60,000 bases of DNA from Bugula neritina (Eukaryota > Bryozoa > Gymnolaemata > Cheilostomatida > Bugulidae), in the NCBI GenBank assembly GCA_964035545.1, contig OZ037767.1, forward strand, positions 3,358,680 through 3,418,679. The letters run 5' to 3'. The translations under genes were made by a program, and so were the position numbers. Shown here one piece after another: positions 1-13,900 of this stretch. The notes beneath the pieces are model-generated. The model made no database searches and was not told the origin of the DNA. It was given only the letters and a program-made list of their open reading frames with translations. Position 1 is the stretch's first letter. The number at the start of each line of letters is the position of its first letter.

Positions 1-1895
1 ACGATTGATCTGTAACTGAAGGGTGTTCAATATAGGCTATGATCTAACAGACCCTGCCTACTCCTAATATACCCCCTGCTATCTTATCTCCCTTCTTATC
101 AGAACTAGTCATATGACTAGAGTGGGTAAGTTCTGGTCACATGAGAGGCGGCTGCATTCTTATCTCTGGTTATGAGAGGTTCAGCTCTTTCATCAGATAT
201 CATCCAAAATACTCCGTTGTGGACACGTGCACTAAACGAAAAACAAGTCAGCAATAATTGAAATGTAATTAGTCACTACTAGGAACTGTGCGTATCACAT
301 TGAAATAGATTCTATTTGGTGAACTTTTATCAGCTTTGTTTGCTGTTTCACTTGCAAGTTGCAACATCTTTGTTTTGTCAAGAGTTGTTGAAAAGTTGAT
401 AAACAATATATTCTCAAACACATCACTTGAAATATCAAAGTTTATAAAAAGCAGGGAGTTAATAAAGTTATTACAATACTATTTTATTATTACATAATAT
501 TTATCTGTATATTGAGAACCTGAATAGTACCCAAAAGTTCATTGGGAAAGTCATAAGTATTTGTTGGCGTTTCTTACAGTTCATTCACATGTAGGAGAAT
601 GATAACCCGGAGTCTGCTATACTACTATTTATATCAAAACTAACATCGATGAGCATCTTCTTTGCTATTCTATAGTTCTGCTGCCCTGAATGCTGAATCT
701 AGATTTGTAGGTGGTCCTAGTACAGGATCCTGAATGACGGAGTTATTGAGCTAATAAAGTAGAATAGTGGGTCTTAGAAGTTTGAAACCTCCAATTTCAG
801 AGAGCTGTTTCATATTACTAGTTACTTTCTGCTAGTAAATGGCGATTAGACTTTTGAATTCGATAAGCATATCGCTCTCATTTTGTATGCGCCTTGTTTT
901 TAGCAATAATTGGTTTACTAAATTTCTTCAGTAGAATAGTTAATTTTATATTTTGAAGCGTATAAATGGTAAATACAGCCATGCATTGTAAAGAAACTTT
1001 CTATGGCAAATGATATAACTATTTTTGGAAAAGAAGTTTGAATTCAGTCATGAAACGTGATTGCATATTTCGACTGCATGCGCCTATTCTCCAATATTTT
1101 ATTGGAGTCATCGATGCGAATTGGTAAAACACAGAGTATATCATATGTAGAGCGTATGATATGCAGAGTAGACAATATACAGAGAGTATTATAGAGTTGT
1201 TTGCTAGTTGCCTTTTAAGCCACTTCCACATAAATAGTCACATGTTATATATGTATAAATATATTATATGTTTATATTGTAGGCATATATGATAGTTATG
1301 CGTATTATATATGTTAAGTATATATATGTAAAGTTATTTGTGACACCACTTTGGGGTATTTTCGTCTTCCTATATTACGGAATGTGTTCTAAGTTTTATG
1401 ATGGTATGCAAAATGTAATTAGCGTGTAGTTGTAAAAGCTTCATTTTATCTTAAGTTATTTCTGCTAATGAAACTATTGGCAAGTCCATAGTGTGTAGCG
1501 TCCGTGCATATATTACTAATATAACTTTTGACTTGGACTTTAACGTTTGGTTTATTTTTATTTTAAACACAAAATTCTAAAAGAGAAATCTTTCTAAAAC
1601 TTACATAAATTGCAAATTATAACTAAAATTTAATTTCATTCGGAATGTATCGGTAAAGTGTTGTATTTTCTTATGTAGAACTTGTTATTAATATTTTATT
1701 CCGCTATTATATAGGTTAGTAATATTTATCATTGCTTTATTCCTGTTATGTAATACTATCTTAATACTTCTCTAACTAGAGAAGATTTTTGTGGCAGAAC
1801 AGTTGAATGCCCCTATACAAGTTATGAGGTCAGAAGGTAACCATGTGTTGTGGAGATCAGTTAGCATTGGTTTCCTCAACTCTTTAAGGGTGGGT
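1..1895. other. Intergenic DNA, no gene seen
   Basis: AT-rich non-coding sequence. The only open frame of any length (minus strand, 1019-1231) has no splice support and no recognisable composition. Short TATATA-rich stretches lie at about 1240-1340. Nothing else is supported here. Confidence 0.6.
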
Positions 1896-1949
1896 CAAGA
1901 CCTAGCAGTGGGGAGTAGACCCTGGTCTACTCCCCACTGCTAGGTCTTG
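1896..1949. repeat. Perfect 26-bp palindrome with a 2-nt spacer
   Basis: The arm at 1896-1921 is the exact reverse complement of 1924-1949, separated only by CT at 1922-1923. The arms begin CAAGACCTAGCAG and end GTAGACC. It lies in the 3' flank of the cathepsin gene, about 140 bp beyond that gene's likely poly(A) signal. The loop is too short for a normal microRNA hairpin. A foldback remnant or cruciform-forming sequence is more likely. No function is claimed. Confidence 0.9.
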
Positions 1950-2210
1950 CTTGTATCAGAACCTATTATCTAATGTGTATTGTTTTTTTTATATTATTGG
2001 CTACATTTATTTTGCCTTTTATGTTAATAATTTCATTTTTTATATCAAAAACTGAAGACTCAAATCAATCATTGATATTTCTTCAACAGTTTATTAGAAT
2101 AATATATTAAAATATAAAAAACTAGAATCTTAATTTCCTATAAATTAATAAATAAGGTTAGGTATATTGTTTGTGGTATTAGCACCATTGTTGAGTTGTG
2201 GGAGATGAGA

Positions 2211-4337
<2,127 letters not shown>

Positions 4338-4623
4338 CTTCTGCAACTAGAAAATATTAGAGCTTTATTTATATTTTATTCACTTAAAACCTTGATTTAA
4401 TAAAAATCAATCTACATATAATCATTTGCACAGAAGAGTTGTATTTTAACAGCTACTGCAGGCTTTAATTGTTAAAATTTTTAATATATATAACCCATAA
4501 TACATTAATCACCTTTCATATCATAATATTTTAATTTTTTATACCCAATGGTATATCATAAACATTAAACTAGAATTTAATATAAATAACAATTATGTTT
4601 AAATATGATCTTTAGCTACTCAC

Positions 4624-4672
4624 CTTGTTTTACAAACTCTTCAAACAACCTTTACACAAAGAGGGCTAATGT
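4624..4672 (-). other. Non-coding first exon of the cathepsin gene (5' UTR)
   Basis: On the minus strand AAAACAAG is followed by GTGAGTA at 4623, a strong donor. An acceptor ending TTGCAG lies just before the start-codon exon, which begins at 4340. The 5' UTR is therefore split, with an intron of about 283 bp. The upstream end (about 4670) is inferred from the TATA-box distance and is not directly visible. Confidence 0.6.
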
Positions 4673-4696
4673 GACTATCACCTACTTGGCTACTGC

Positions 4697-4704
4697 TTAT
4701 ATAG
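4697..4704 (-). promoter_or_regulatory. TATA box of the cathepsin gene
   Basis: The minus strand reads ACTATATAAGCAG. It lies about 25-30 bp before the inferred transcription start and about 75 bp before the donor of the non-coding first exon. Position and sequence both fit a canonical metazoan TATA box. Confidence 0.65.
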
Positions 4705-4743
4705 TAATTTATGGAGCACCTGCAATCACATGTCTATCATATG

Positions 4744-4841
4744 ATTTATCACATGCTGCGAGTTATTGCTGAGTCGGTAGGCAGCAGGTAATGTTATCTA
4801 AACTACAATGGTCTAGGTTATCAGTCACATGACCTGTTATC
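4744..4841. promoter_or_regulatory. Putative M-box/CLEAR-like site with a GATA cluster upstream of cathepsin
   Basis: GTCACATGAC at 4824-4833 is a perfect palindrome and matches the M-box/E-box class bound by MiT/TFE factors, which control lysosomal genes in animals. Four TTATC motifs (GATAA on the gene strand) lie around it at about 4746, 4795, 4818 and 4837. Another CACATG E-box is at about 4750. The cluster is 75-170 bp before the inferred start site. The motifs are seen; the regulatory role is inference from their match to the gene's function. Confidence 0.4.
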
Positions 4842-4859
4842 ATCTACTCTACCTTCAAT

Positions 4860-6270
4860 CTATTGTTATATAATTAACTTTATCTCAGAGTACCAACTCT
4901 TCAAAACGCATGAGTTAGATGCTGGAATACGATCTTTCATTTAGTCTGAGCTTCTTTGTTTTATGGCTAGTCAATTTATTATGTTACCTAGATTGCTGAA
5001 ATTTGAAGGCTATGCAACATTTCTGCAAGTCTACATATATTTTCATTCGTCGCTAATTGAATTATTTTTGCTAATAGCAATAATACTCTGATCGTTTTGT
5101 TGTAGCATCTTTGTTGAATAATTTTTTAACTGGTTGCTACTGACTAACAATTTCGAACCAGAACTCTGCTGACTGCTGTTAATAATTTCTTTTTCTTAAA
5201 TAGCTCAAAGTTTTTTTTCCTAAAAGATGTAATAATTAGTTTTTATTAAATTACACACATTGTACGTCATTGAAAAAAATGGTCAACAAGATGTTTGCAT
5301 GTTAAATATATTTTAAATTATAGAGCGATCTCGTTCGAGTACTAGACAAGAAATTGAAGCAATTACAGTATACTCATCTATTTTTAATTCTCTCCAGTTG
5401 AACATTTTGTTTATATTTTATGTTCAATATAATCTTCTCATTTTGACTAGATTTTTGAATATTGACATCTATATTCAAACATTGCCTTAATATTATAAGG
5501 CTTGGATTTTTTGGGCAGTCCTTCTATTTGCAACGTACTTATTTCTGACAGCTCTGTAGATTTCTATGGTCACTGGACATTTGCCCTTTCAGCTGGTGCA
5601 TGGTCCATGTCTCATGTGATCATCCTCTTATCTACCATCACATGCTCTACTTTTATGTGCTTAAGATAAGGATAGATAGCGGACATAGTTTTACAGTCTA
5701 CCTGTACACGTATAAATCTTGTCAACTCATCCATGATGTGTATATTCGGAGAAAGTCGACAGTGTCTTTTTACCAAAAGTTGTATTTAGAGGGTGGTTTT
5801 TGCAAGCACCTAGTCTGATAGTCATTATTTCTAAATACAATGCTATATATAGGCCTTTCTGCATCTCACTGGGACCCAAATATGTTGCTCAGTTTCAGTT
5901 TTAATTTTATTCTAGCCCTAAATCTTAGTTGTATGCAAACTTTATGCAAGACAATTGTTTAGACTAAGTTCTCCAGCTGTATTAGAATGGGTGAGTGTAA
6001 ATATAGTAACAAAATTATTTCTCAAAGTGCATTGGGAGTAGCCAGCCAAATTCCTGAATGCCACAATCTCTTTGCTCACATGGTTGACCAGGGATATATA
6101 CCTGGAAAGACAATGAAGAACTGGAATACTTATCTATATATTGATTATATAAAAGTTATCATATTTTTATCATGGCTTATATAATTGTATTCTTTCTATC
6201 ACATTGTGCTGTTTAAATCAAATGTGCATATAATAGTACAAATTCATTTTGTGACTATACTGTGAAACAA
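4860..6270. other. Intergenic DNA, no gene supported
   Basis: Short open frames on the plus strand (5600-5818, 5987-6184) lack splice partners, conserved motifs and coding-like composition. I see no RNA gene or repeat in this stretch. Confidence 0.55.
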
Positions 6271-6273
6271 GCA

Positions 6274-6684
6274 AAATTTTCTTTCTATTTTGATTATTAG
6301 GCCACTAATTTGAAAATTTTTTAAATTACTATGCATGTTTCGAATGCAACACAGTTACATATTACTTGCAAGTGTCTACGTGTTCAAATCTCTATGCTAA
6401 AGAGCAGGGCCCGAGAATTGTAATTTTACAAATTAACGGAGAAAAAAGAATATCTGAACTGCATGTTTTTATTGTTTTAGCAACATGGTGGTAAGAGATT
6501 CTCTTTCCTCCGTTAATTTTAATTTGTAAAATTACATTTCTCGGGGCCCTGCTCTTTAGCATAGAGATTTGAACACGTAGACACTTGCAAGTAATATGTA
6601 ACTGTGTTGCATTTGAAAAATGCATAGTAATTTTAAAATTTTCAAATTAGTGACCTAATAATCAAAATAGAAAAAAAATTTTGC
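6274..6684. mobile_element. Foldback (long inverted repeat) element
   Basis: The left arm (about 6274-6452) and right arm (about 6490-6684) are near-perfect reverse complements around a loop of about 40 bp. Shared landmarks include CAAATTAGTG, the tract around ACACGTAGACACTTGCAAG, and GAGCAGGGCCC beside the Cys-free stretch AATTGTAATTTTAC. No open frame or transposase is present. It is consistent with a non-autonomous foldback/MITE-type element. Exact ends and any target duplication could not be fixed. Confidence 0.75.
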
Positions 6685-6788
6685 TGAAGAGCAGGGCCCG
6701 AGAATTGTAATTTTACAAATTAACGGAGGAAAGAAAATCTCTGAGCTGCATGTTTTTATTGTTTCAGCAACATGGTGGTAAGAGAGCT
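6685..6788 (+). repeat. Partial direct copy of the foldback element's left half
   Basis: From GAGCAGGGCCCGAGAATTG onward this stretch repeats the inner left arm and the loop of the neighbouring element (about 6402-6495), including GCATGTTTTTATTG and AGCAACATGGTGG. It then stops where the right arm should begin. It joins the first copy directly, which suggests a tandem or aborted second unit. Confidence 0.75.
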
Positions 6789-8139
6789 ATAAAAGTATTT
6801 AGTGATACCAGGAAATGCCGAAGAAATTGCTTATTTATTACTTTGCATAAGCTAACGGTGCATATATCTATTGCTAGCCTCATTTTCATTATTGCTGTTG
6901 CAGTTTTGAATTGCTGAGAATTACTCAAACCAGTTTATTATTATTTAGAATTATCTTTCCTTTCTAAAAATTATCAAATCAAGAATTATGCCTTTTAAAA
7001 GCTTTTCTCATTTGCAGTTGAATATATCCCAATTAACCATGGCATGAATTTTTGTGATTTGCAAAACATCAGCTATAATTTTCAAACAATTATTTCATAT
7101 TATATATTGTGATTTAATTCACTTTACCGGGTGCATGGCTGTGTTATTATAGCTAATGGCCCATTTAACAGCAATAAACAGATGCATGACATGTTGTACA
7201 TTAATAGGAGAATATTAATAAAATATAATTAAGCTTGTTATATAATATTGATTTCATGGAAAGCTGAACCATGCTTTGTATATAAATATATATAACAAGT
7301 CTTAAAAATTCTGCCCATGTTCCATAAGCTTGACATCATTGAAATTGGAGTCCTAGATTCAGAGTACTTACACTCTAGCAAATTTCTTTAAAATTTTATA
7401 ATACTGCAACCAACATAATATGTATTATATTGAAACCTTATTGTGAAGGTTTAAAAGGTCAAAGGCTAATCTATTAATGCTGCCAGTGTCTCAACCTCAA
7501 TGTACTTTAAGAATAACAAGGCTTCTTATAAATAGCAAAAGTTAAATATGCAGCTTAGTGTAATATTTTATATTTAACTCTACAACTTTTAACTTGATTA
7601 TTGATCAATTGAACGAATTTAAGTTCCCTAGCTGATCAGTATTAGCTTCATAAAAACATCAATTCATTTTCAAAGGAAAACTGAATCAATTTACACTTTC
7701 AAGTGTGTAAGCCTACACTGAGTTGCAGTTACAATGTATTCCATATAATATTTACTATAGTGCACATGGCCTGTTTGATATAGCTATAATCACATATACG
7801 CATGCTGAAATATAATATTACATGTATAACTGTATAACCATCTGTCTTATAGGACTGGATTGTGTCCGCAAGCACTTTATTTACATTATTGAAAGTTGTC
7901 TTCTTTATTATTATTATATTTAATATTTTCCAATAAAAACAATGAGTTGCACAAAAAATTAAATAAATCAAATTATATAACTTATAACTGTACAATGCAA
8001 ATTACATCAAGTTCTAACATTAAGAAAGACAATCATCGATGACATAACGCTGACACAACGTATCGAGATTTTACGGTCAACAGAGTGTCTTACTAAGCAA
8101 ATTTACTGTACACAGTTTATAACCAAAGCTTGTAAAACT
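6789..8139. other. Intergenic DNA, no gene seen
   Basis: AT-rich sequence. The minus-strand open frame at 7729-7995 looks like low-complexity AT translation and has no splice support. No repeat or RNA gene is recognised. Confidence 0.5.
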
Positions 8140-9197
8140 ATGGAAGTCTTGATATATGAAGAAGGATTTTGCAGCCAGTTATTTTGGCTAATGTTCTTAA
8201 TGGTCATGTACTATCGTATTACTACTTCTAGGTAAGTGCACTATATGTATTACTACTCTATACATAAATTATCAAAGTACAAACAACCTTTTAAAAGTTA
8301 TATTTAAATTTGAATTATTTATCATGCAACCTTATTTATATTATGCTTTAAACATTACAACTTTAATAAAATACAAAATATTAATTTTGTAGTTGCAGCA
8401 CCATGATTGTAATAGAATTAATATATATATCTTTGCAGCACGCACCAAATGACTAAAATGAAGTCTCAAATAAAGAATGAGGGTATGGAAGATAATCCAA
8501 AGTTAGTGAGTCCCATTGACTCTGACAATGAGCTTAGGATTATATTTCAAGGAATTTACTGCAACTTCATAGAAAGATCAATCAAGTATGAGATGGAGAA
8601 TAAGTTTACAAAACCAAGCCCAGTGACAGCAGTGGCTGATGTTCAGGCTGAAAGAGAAAGTACCAAGCGTGAATGCAGAAATCAAAACTGTCCCAGACGG
8701 CCAACTCGCCACTTCTCAAACTTCGGCTAAGCACCAAACGAAAGGAAAGCGACCTATAAGGAGTGTTAGTGATATATTCATAGACCTATCACAAAGAGTA
8801 GAAGAGTTACCTGACAAAATTATTAAATATAACAAAGCTGAGATATTAACAAGTGAAGATATGATCGGCACAAACTTCCAGCTTGATGAGAGCATGAGTG
8901 ACTGCAGGAGTGTATACTGTGAGTGAAATATTATACACTTGTAATAAGCTATGATTTTGTAGTTATATATTTATTAAGTTACTATTAAAGTCTATTCTTT
9001 GCTATATTCAAATGAACATGTCTATTATGCTTTTGAGTAATATATATCATTAATGGGTATAAATAATTTTAGCAAACACTTTTATTTTTACAGATAAACT
9101 TGACACTCAGGTAGCTCAGGTAAAGAAAAAGAGGAGGCCAAGTTTGAAAAGGAGCCTCATTAACCTAATTGTGTGCAACTCATGTAAATCTGATTGA
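8140..9197 (+). CDS. Unrecognised small gene, three exons, with an apparent frameshift in exon 2
   Basis: Exon 1 (8140-8231) begins MEVLIYEEGFCSQLF, with a hydrophobic stretch resembling a signal anchor, and ends at a GTAAGTG donor in phase 2. Exon 2 (8439-8918) follows a TTTGCAG acceptor in frame. Its frame (IKNEGMEDNPKLVSP...) runs to a stop at 8730. A second frame, open from 8627, gives a more protein-like sequence (SVSDIFIDLSQRVEELPDK). That second frame reaches a GTGAGTG donor and joins exon 3 (9094-9197) in phase, ending in a basic C-terminus (KKKRRPSLKRSL) and TGA. So exons 1 and 2a agree in one frame and exons 2b and 3 in another, offset by one base somewhere in 8627-8727. A recent pseudogene, a sequencing indel, or two overlapping products would all explain this. 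I do not recognise the family. Confidence 0.45.
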
Positions 9198-10951
9198 GAG
9201 TATTTATATACATATATAATGCCTCCCTACAGAGTATATATATTATATTATACTAGTGTGTGCTATTTGTTTTTCAGATTTAGTATAACATGGTGCTTAA
9301 AACTCTAATATAGTTGGATTAACTTTCATCTTTACAAGCCAATTGTCAATTATATCATATATATTTAACATAATATTGCAACATTTTCTTTATTTTTGAG
9401 CATAGTAAACATTTTTGTTTATAAAATAATTATATGAATTTATTTATTGCCATATGCCATCATATGATATTTTGGTGGTTTAAACTTATAAAATACAGTT
9501 TCAACAACTGATAAACCCTTGACTCATACTGTAATAATACGATAATTATATAAACTAATTGTGTGTACATGTGGTTTATGCAGATACACTTATACATAGG
9601 ATGCGAGCATAATGAGAGCAAGTATAGGATATAATATATATATTATATTAATTGGGTAAATATGGAAATGTATTGATGACCGTAATAATAATATTATCAC
9701 AGCTAGTGAATATATCCAGCAGGATGCAAGGACATACCTTTCACAAATGTGTGCAGCGTGTACATCCCATCAAGATGCTTAAACTGATTCAACAAATTAG
9801 AACTGCAAAAAGTAAAACTCATAAATGAGCTTCAGCATTTCACAAAACTGCTTTTAATCTGGAAAAACTATAGCAGAAAGTTGCATAAATGTTTTGTTTT
9901 CCATGAGGGGACAACCTTCAATCGACTTTTATCATTATTATATAGGGTTTGTTTCAATATACTGCAAAATTTGAACTATTTTCATTCACTTTGATTTAAA
10001 ATGGAATCATAGTTTGGCTGTGAACATTTATTTGATTTCAATGTACAACATAAATTAAAATTGGCGTAAACAGAAACTGCACAGTTTACAACATGCAAGG
10101 CAATTTCTCACACAGATTATAAAACATATTACAAAATCTAAAAACCAAGATTAAATATTAAAAAATGAAATTTGTAAATCATAGCATAATTACAATTGTT
10201 GAGAGTATATACAGTAAATACCACATAAATCAAACTAGTATAGGATCTAAGATTCAATTTAGCAGGAGAACACAAATCTAATAATATAGAAAATCGATGC
10301 TACTGAGTTGTTACTATATATTATAGCAGTCTTATTAAAGCATGCATTGACAAAACATCAAGTAAATTATTACTAAACCAAACATTGAAACAAATTTTCT
10401 ATAAACACATTTTAATAAGCAATACGAATGCTCTAGCTATTAAAATAATATTCTAGTAATATATCAAAGCCATAAACAAAATAACAAGTGGCATACAATG
10501 TATGATAGAATGGTTATGATATAATCATATATACTATAGAATAATGTCTAAGAGGAATGAATGTTTTATAAGCTTACAAGTAAATGCAAATGCGTCTTAG
10601 TAAATGCGGTCAAAATATATCGTCGAATGAAATCAGTAACAATCTACTCAAGTGACTTTTCATTAGTTTAAATTGTTGATAAGCTTTTTTTAAATTCGGT
10701 TTTAAATTGGCTTGGCCTTGGCTTCGTCAGTATAAAGGCAGTCAAAAATATATTCACATTTGCTGATTCTGATTGAAGTTGATTCAAAGCAGTGAGGCTA
10801 GGGTGGTGGGTGTTGAGGTCTAGAGATATCGTGGCACTGTCGTATCATGATAACTGATGTTAGACATCATGATAAGTTGGAGGATGTTGTATTACAGCAG
10901 TACTTGATGATGAAGTCTCAGTATAAGTTATTCCTGCATTGCGTATGTGGT
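9198..10951. other. Intergenic DNA and probable 3' UTR of IgSF-A
   Basis: No coding exon is seen. The minus-strand side just below 10952 should hold the IgSF-A 3' UTR. The first clear minus-strand AATAAA is at 10032-10027, which would give a UTR of about 0.9 kb. That assignment is tentative. The rest is AT-rich DNA without recognised features. Confidence 0.4.
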
Positions 10952-13900
10952 TTAGCTTGGGGTTTTCTCACTCTCTTCCGTCACCTGCAAGTTGAATAGT
11001 TTTATTGTCAAAATAGATCAAAAAATAAATAAATATATAAATATAATATTTAATATATTTCAAAATACTACTAAGCATCTTAAAGCTTTAGTCAAACACT
11101 TTTCTGCAGATCACATGGGTAATTACAGTGCACCCTCCATATCTCACTGTTCCATTTCTCACGAAATTCCATAGGTCACGAGAAGGGCTTGGACCCTGTT
11201 TTGTGATTCATGTAGGCCTATGTGTATAGGGAAAAAATGGCCTAATTTAACAGATCCATGAGTTAAATATGATATTCTACTATGACACGAATTGAGCTTA
11301 GTGAGATATGGAGGGAGCACTGTTTATACTACGTTCAACCTCATAATTGGGAGTTGTTATCTCAAAATTGTTTAATAGACAACTCCAAATATATACTGCA
11401 GCAGTTAATTTCTTGCTTCCCTGCACATAATTGAATCATTTTAATAATCATATTTAATGAATCTAGAATGTGTTTTTGCATCTGTAATAACATAAAGCAG
11501 TAGGTGTTAAATAAGCAGACGGTGCTAATTCTAATTATGCAATTTTCAGCTGAAATATGCTGAGATTGTGAAATATTTAGTTAGTAGCAGCTGTTAGTTG
11601 GAGCAGAAGCATTGAAATGTATGACTTGGATAGGAGCTGCTATAAACTAGTAATAACTTTACCGAAGGTTCAGGTTCGTCGGAAGCTGAAATGCAAGCAG
11701 AAGATGATAGTAATGTAGGATGACACCAGCTACTAAGAACTTTGTAACCAGACAAGACATGGCAACATCAATTATAGATGTTATGCAATGGCAGAAGTCT
11801 GCATTTGTCCGAACTAATAAAGTAGAATCTTCCTCTACAGGTGCAGATAATTCAGATGAAATAGTTTAAAGATAAAGCCAGACTAAACTAGAGCATCTTT
11901 ACAAGTAAAAATCAATATAAGCAAATTAAACCTGGCAGTTTTATATAAAATGACACACTGGTAAACTATTTCTCTCATACTGGTATATAAGCGTAACTGG
12001 AGCTTAGTCATTTACCTATAACCTACTATACCCGAAGCATAGTTTCGTAATGATGAAAACAGGCGCAAAGCTCAAATATGTGAGAATGCAGTTATAGTTG
12101 TGATGGACAGTTATTATTGTTTCAAATGTTTAATTAACTTTCCAGCATCTGCTGCTGAAATAATAAAATAACATCAGGTGTCTGTATCAACTTGTTAATA
12201 CGTGAATAGCTGTTGAAAGTAATTATAACTCATTAGCTCTCCCTATTCTACCAAAACCTTTAGCTAATTAGCCTTTGGAAGTGTAAAATGGAATGTTTAT
12301 GACTTTACAACTTATTCTGTTGTTCTAAGGTTTCCTATTAAAAGCTCATTCCTAGACTAATCAGCCGAATAAATTTATAAAAAGTCTATTGAGTGTATAA
12401 AGCTCTTTAGATTAATATATATTAAAATGAGTCATAGATAGATTATTTGGTTTTGCTGGTAGTCCAGTAAGCTATTAGCTATGTGTTAAAGGATTGCTCT
12501 ATCTTGTCTAATAAATGGCCATTTAGGTCAAACACACATAATATTGTGTTTTTCTAAGCATGCATTGACAAAAAGCATTTGACCAAAGGTAGAAAAAGTT
12601 AGTTGAAGTTGAGGGTGTAGATTGGTAACAGCCAAAACGCCGATTTTGAAATGAGCTGGGAACTGTGACGTAACAGCGCCAGCATTCCTGCTGGTCACGT
12701 GACTATACAAATGAATAACTATAGAAATATGACTGTGAGATGTGATCTTTCAGCTCGTAATTTGTATATTTATAGAAGTGCAAATGTGAATTCTCTTAAT
12801 CTATAGTTTTTTGACATTTTAAATAACATGTATGTAATAACATTAGGCTATATTTTGCTTGTAACCATTAGAAAAAAGCATTGCAAAAGCATGCATTCTT
12901 TAGGATGAATGCCTGCGATCGATCTAAACTAGGTCAGATTATGCAATATTACGGGCGCACCAAAGTTGACCTATATAGCGCACTGTAACTGCTTGAGCGT
13001 TATTGGTTGATGTTGTGCTCAGCAACCTTGAATACTAGCGTTATAGTTAGCACGTGCAGCATAGTTACTGGCGTTCACACGTCACGTATTAGGCTATTCT
13101 TTTTCATGGCTGAAAATTTTACCTCCCTCAAAATTGGAATTTTGAAAAGCTGTTTTCTAGGCACATATCCCTTTGCAAAGTCACAATTGTTTGCATACAC
13201 ATTAAATTATAGTTCATAATTATAATGTGATTGTAATAAACTAAGATTGAGCAATCCTTTAACAGTTATTGCATTTCTTTATCAGTCCATGGGTTTAACC
13301 TTTGCTGCTGCTTTCCAAAAGTTGATTTCTTGGCAGCTGCTACTCTCCGTGAAGTTACATAACTTTATAGACTCTGTGTCTAGTCATACTAACAGTACAT
13401 GGTGTATGTCAAAAGGTAAATTTGCTAGAGGATGAGGTAAAACTCGTTCTAGATTTTAAACTCTTACAATTCTAGCTAAAATATTTGTATGCTGGCGATA
13501 CTGGTGCAAATGAACCCACCATGCTTTTACTGCTCAGAAACCTGTCAAAAAGTTAGTTTAGCTTTTTTAATCTATTACAAAAGTTGCATTTTGAAAAATG
13601 GCAAAATACGAAAAATGAAGAACTTTGCTAGATTTTAAAGAAGTTTATAATGAAGTAAAAATCAGCTAAGAACTAAAGTTACTTTGCAAGTTTTATTGTT
13701 CTCAGTCGTTTCTACTTATAGCCCAAGAATAGGGTTATCGCAAGCCCAGGGTCCAGCTAATATAAAAAAAACTGAATTGAACTGAGCAAGGGTGCTTTCC
13801 GAAAATAGCTTCTAACAGCCGTTCATATTAATAGCACTAAGATAAATTCCAGAAAGTTGATTGAACAAATTCTGTCAGCTAAGTGCTAGAAATATAATAG

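Noticed and set aside
189-200. CTGATGA on the minus strand as a second hammerhead
   Set aside because: No stem II followed by GAAA and no cleavage triplet in place; a chance match.
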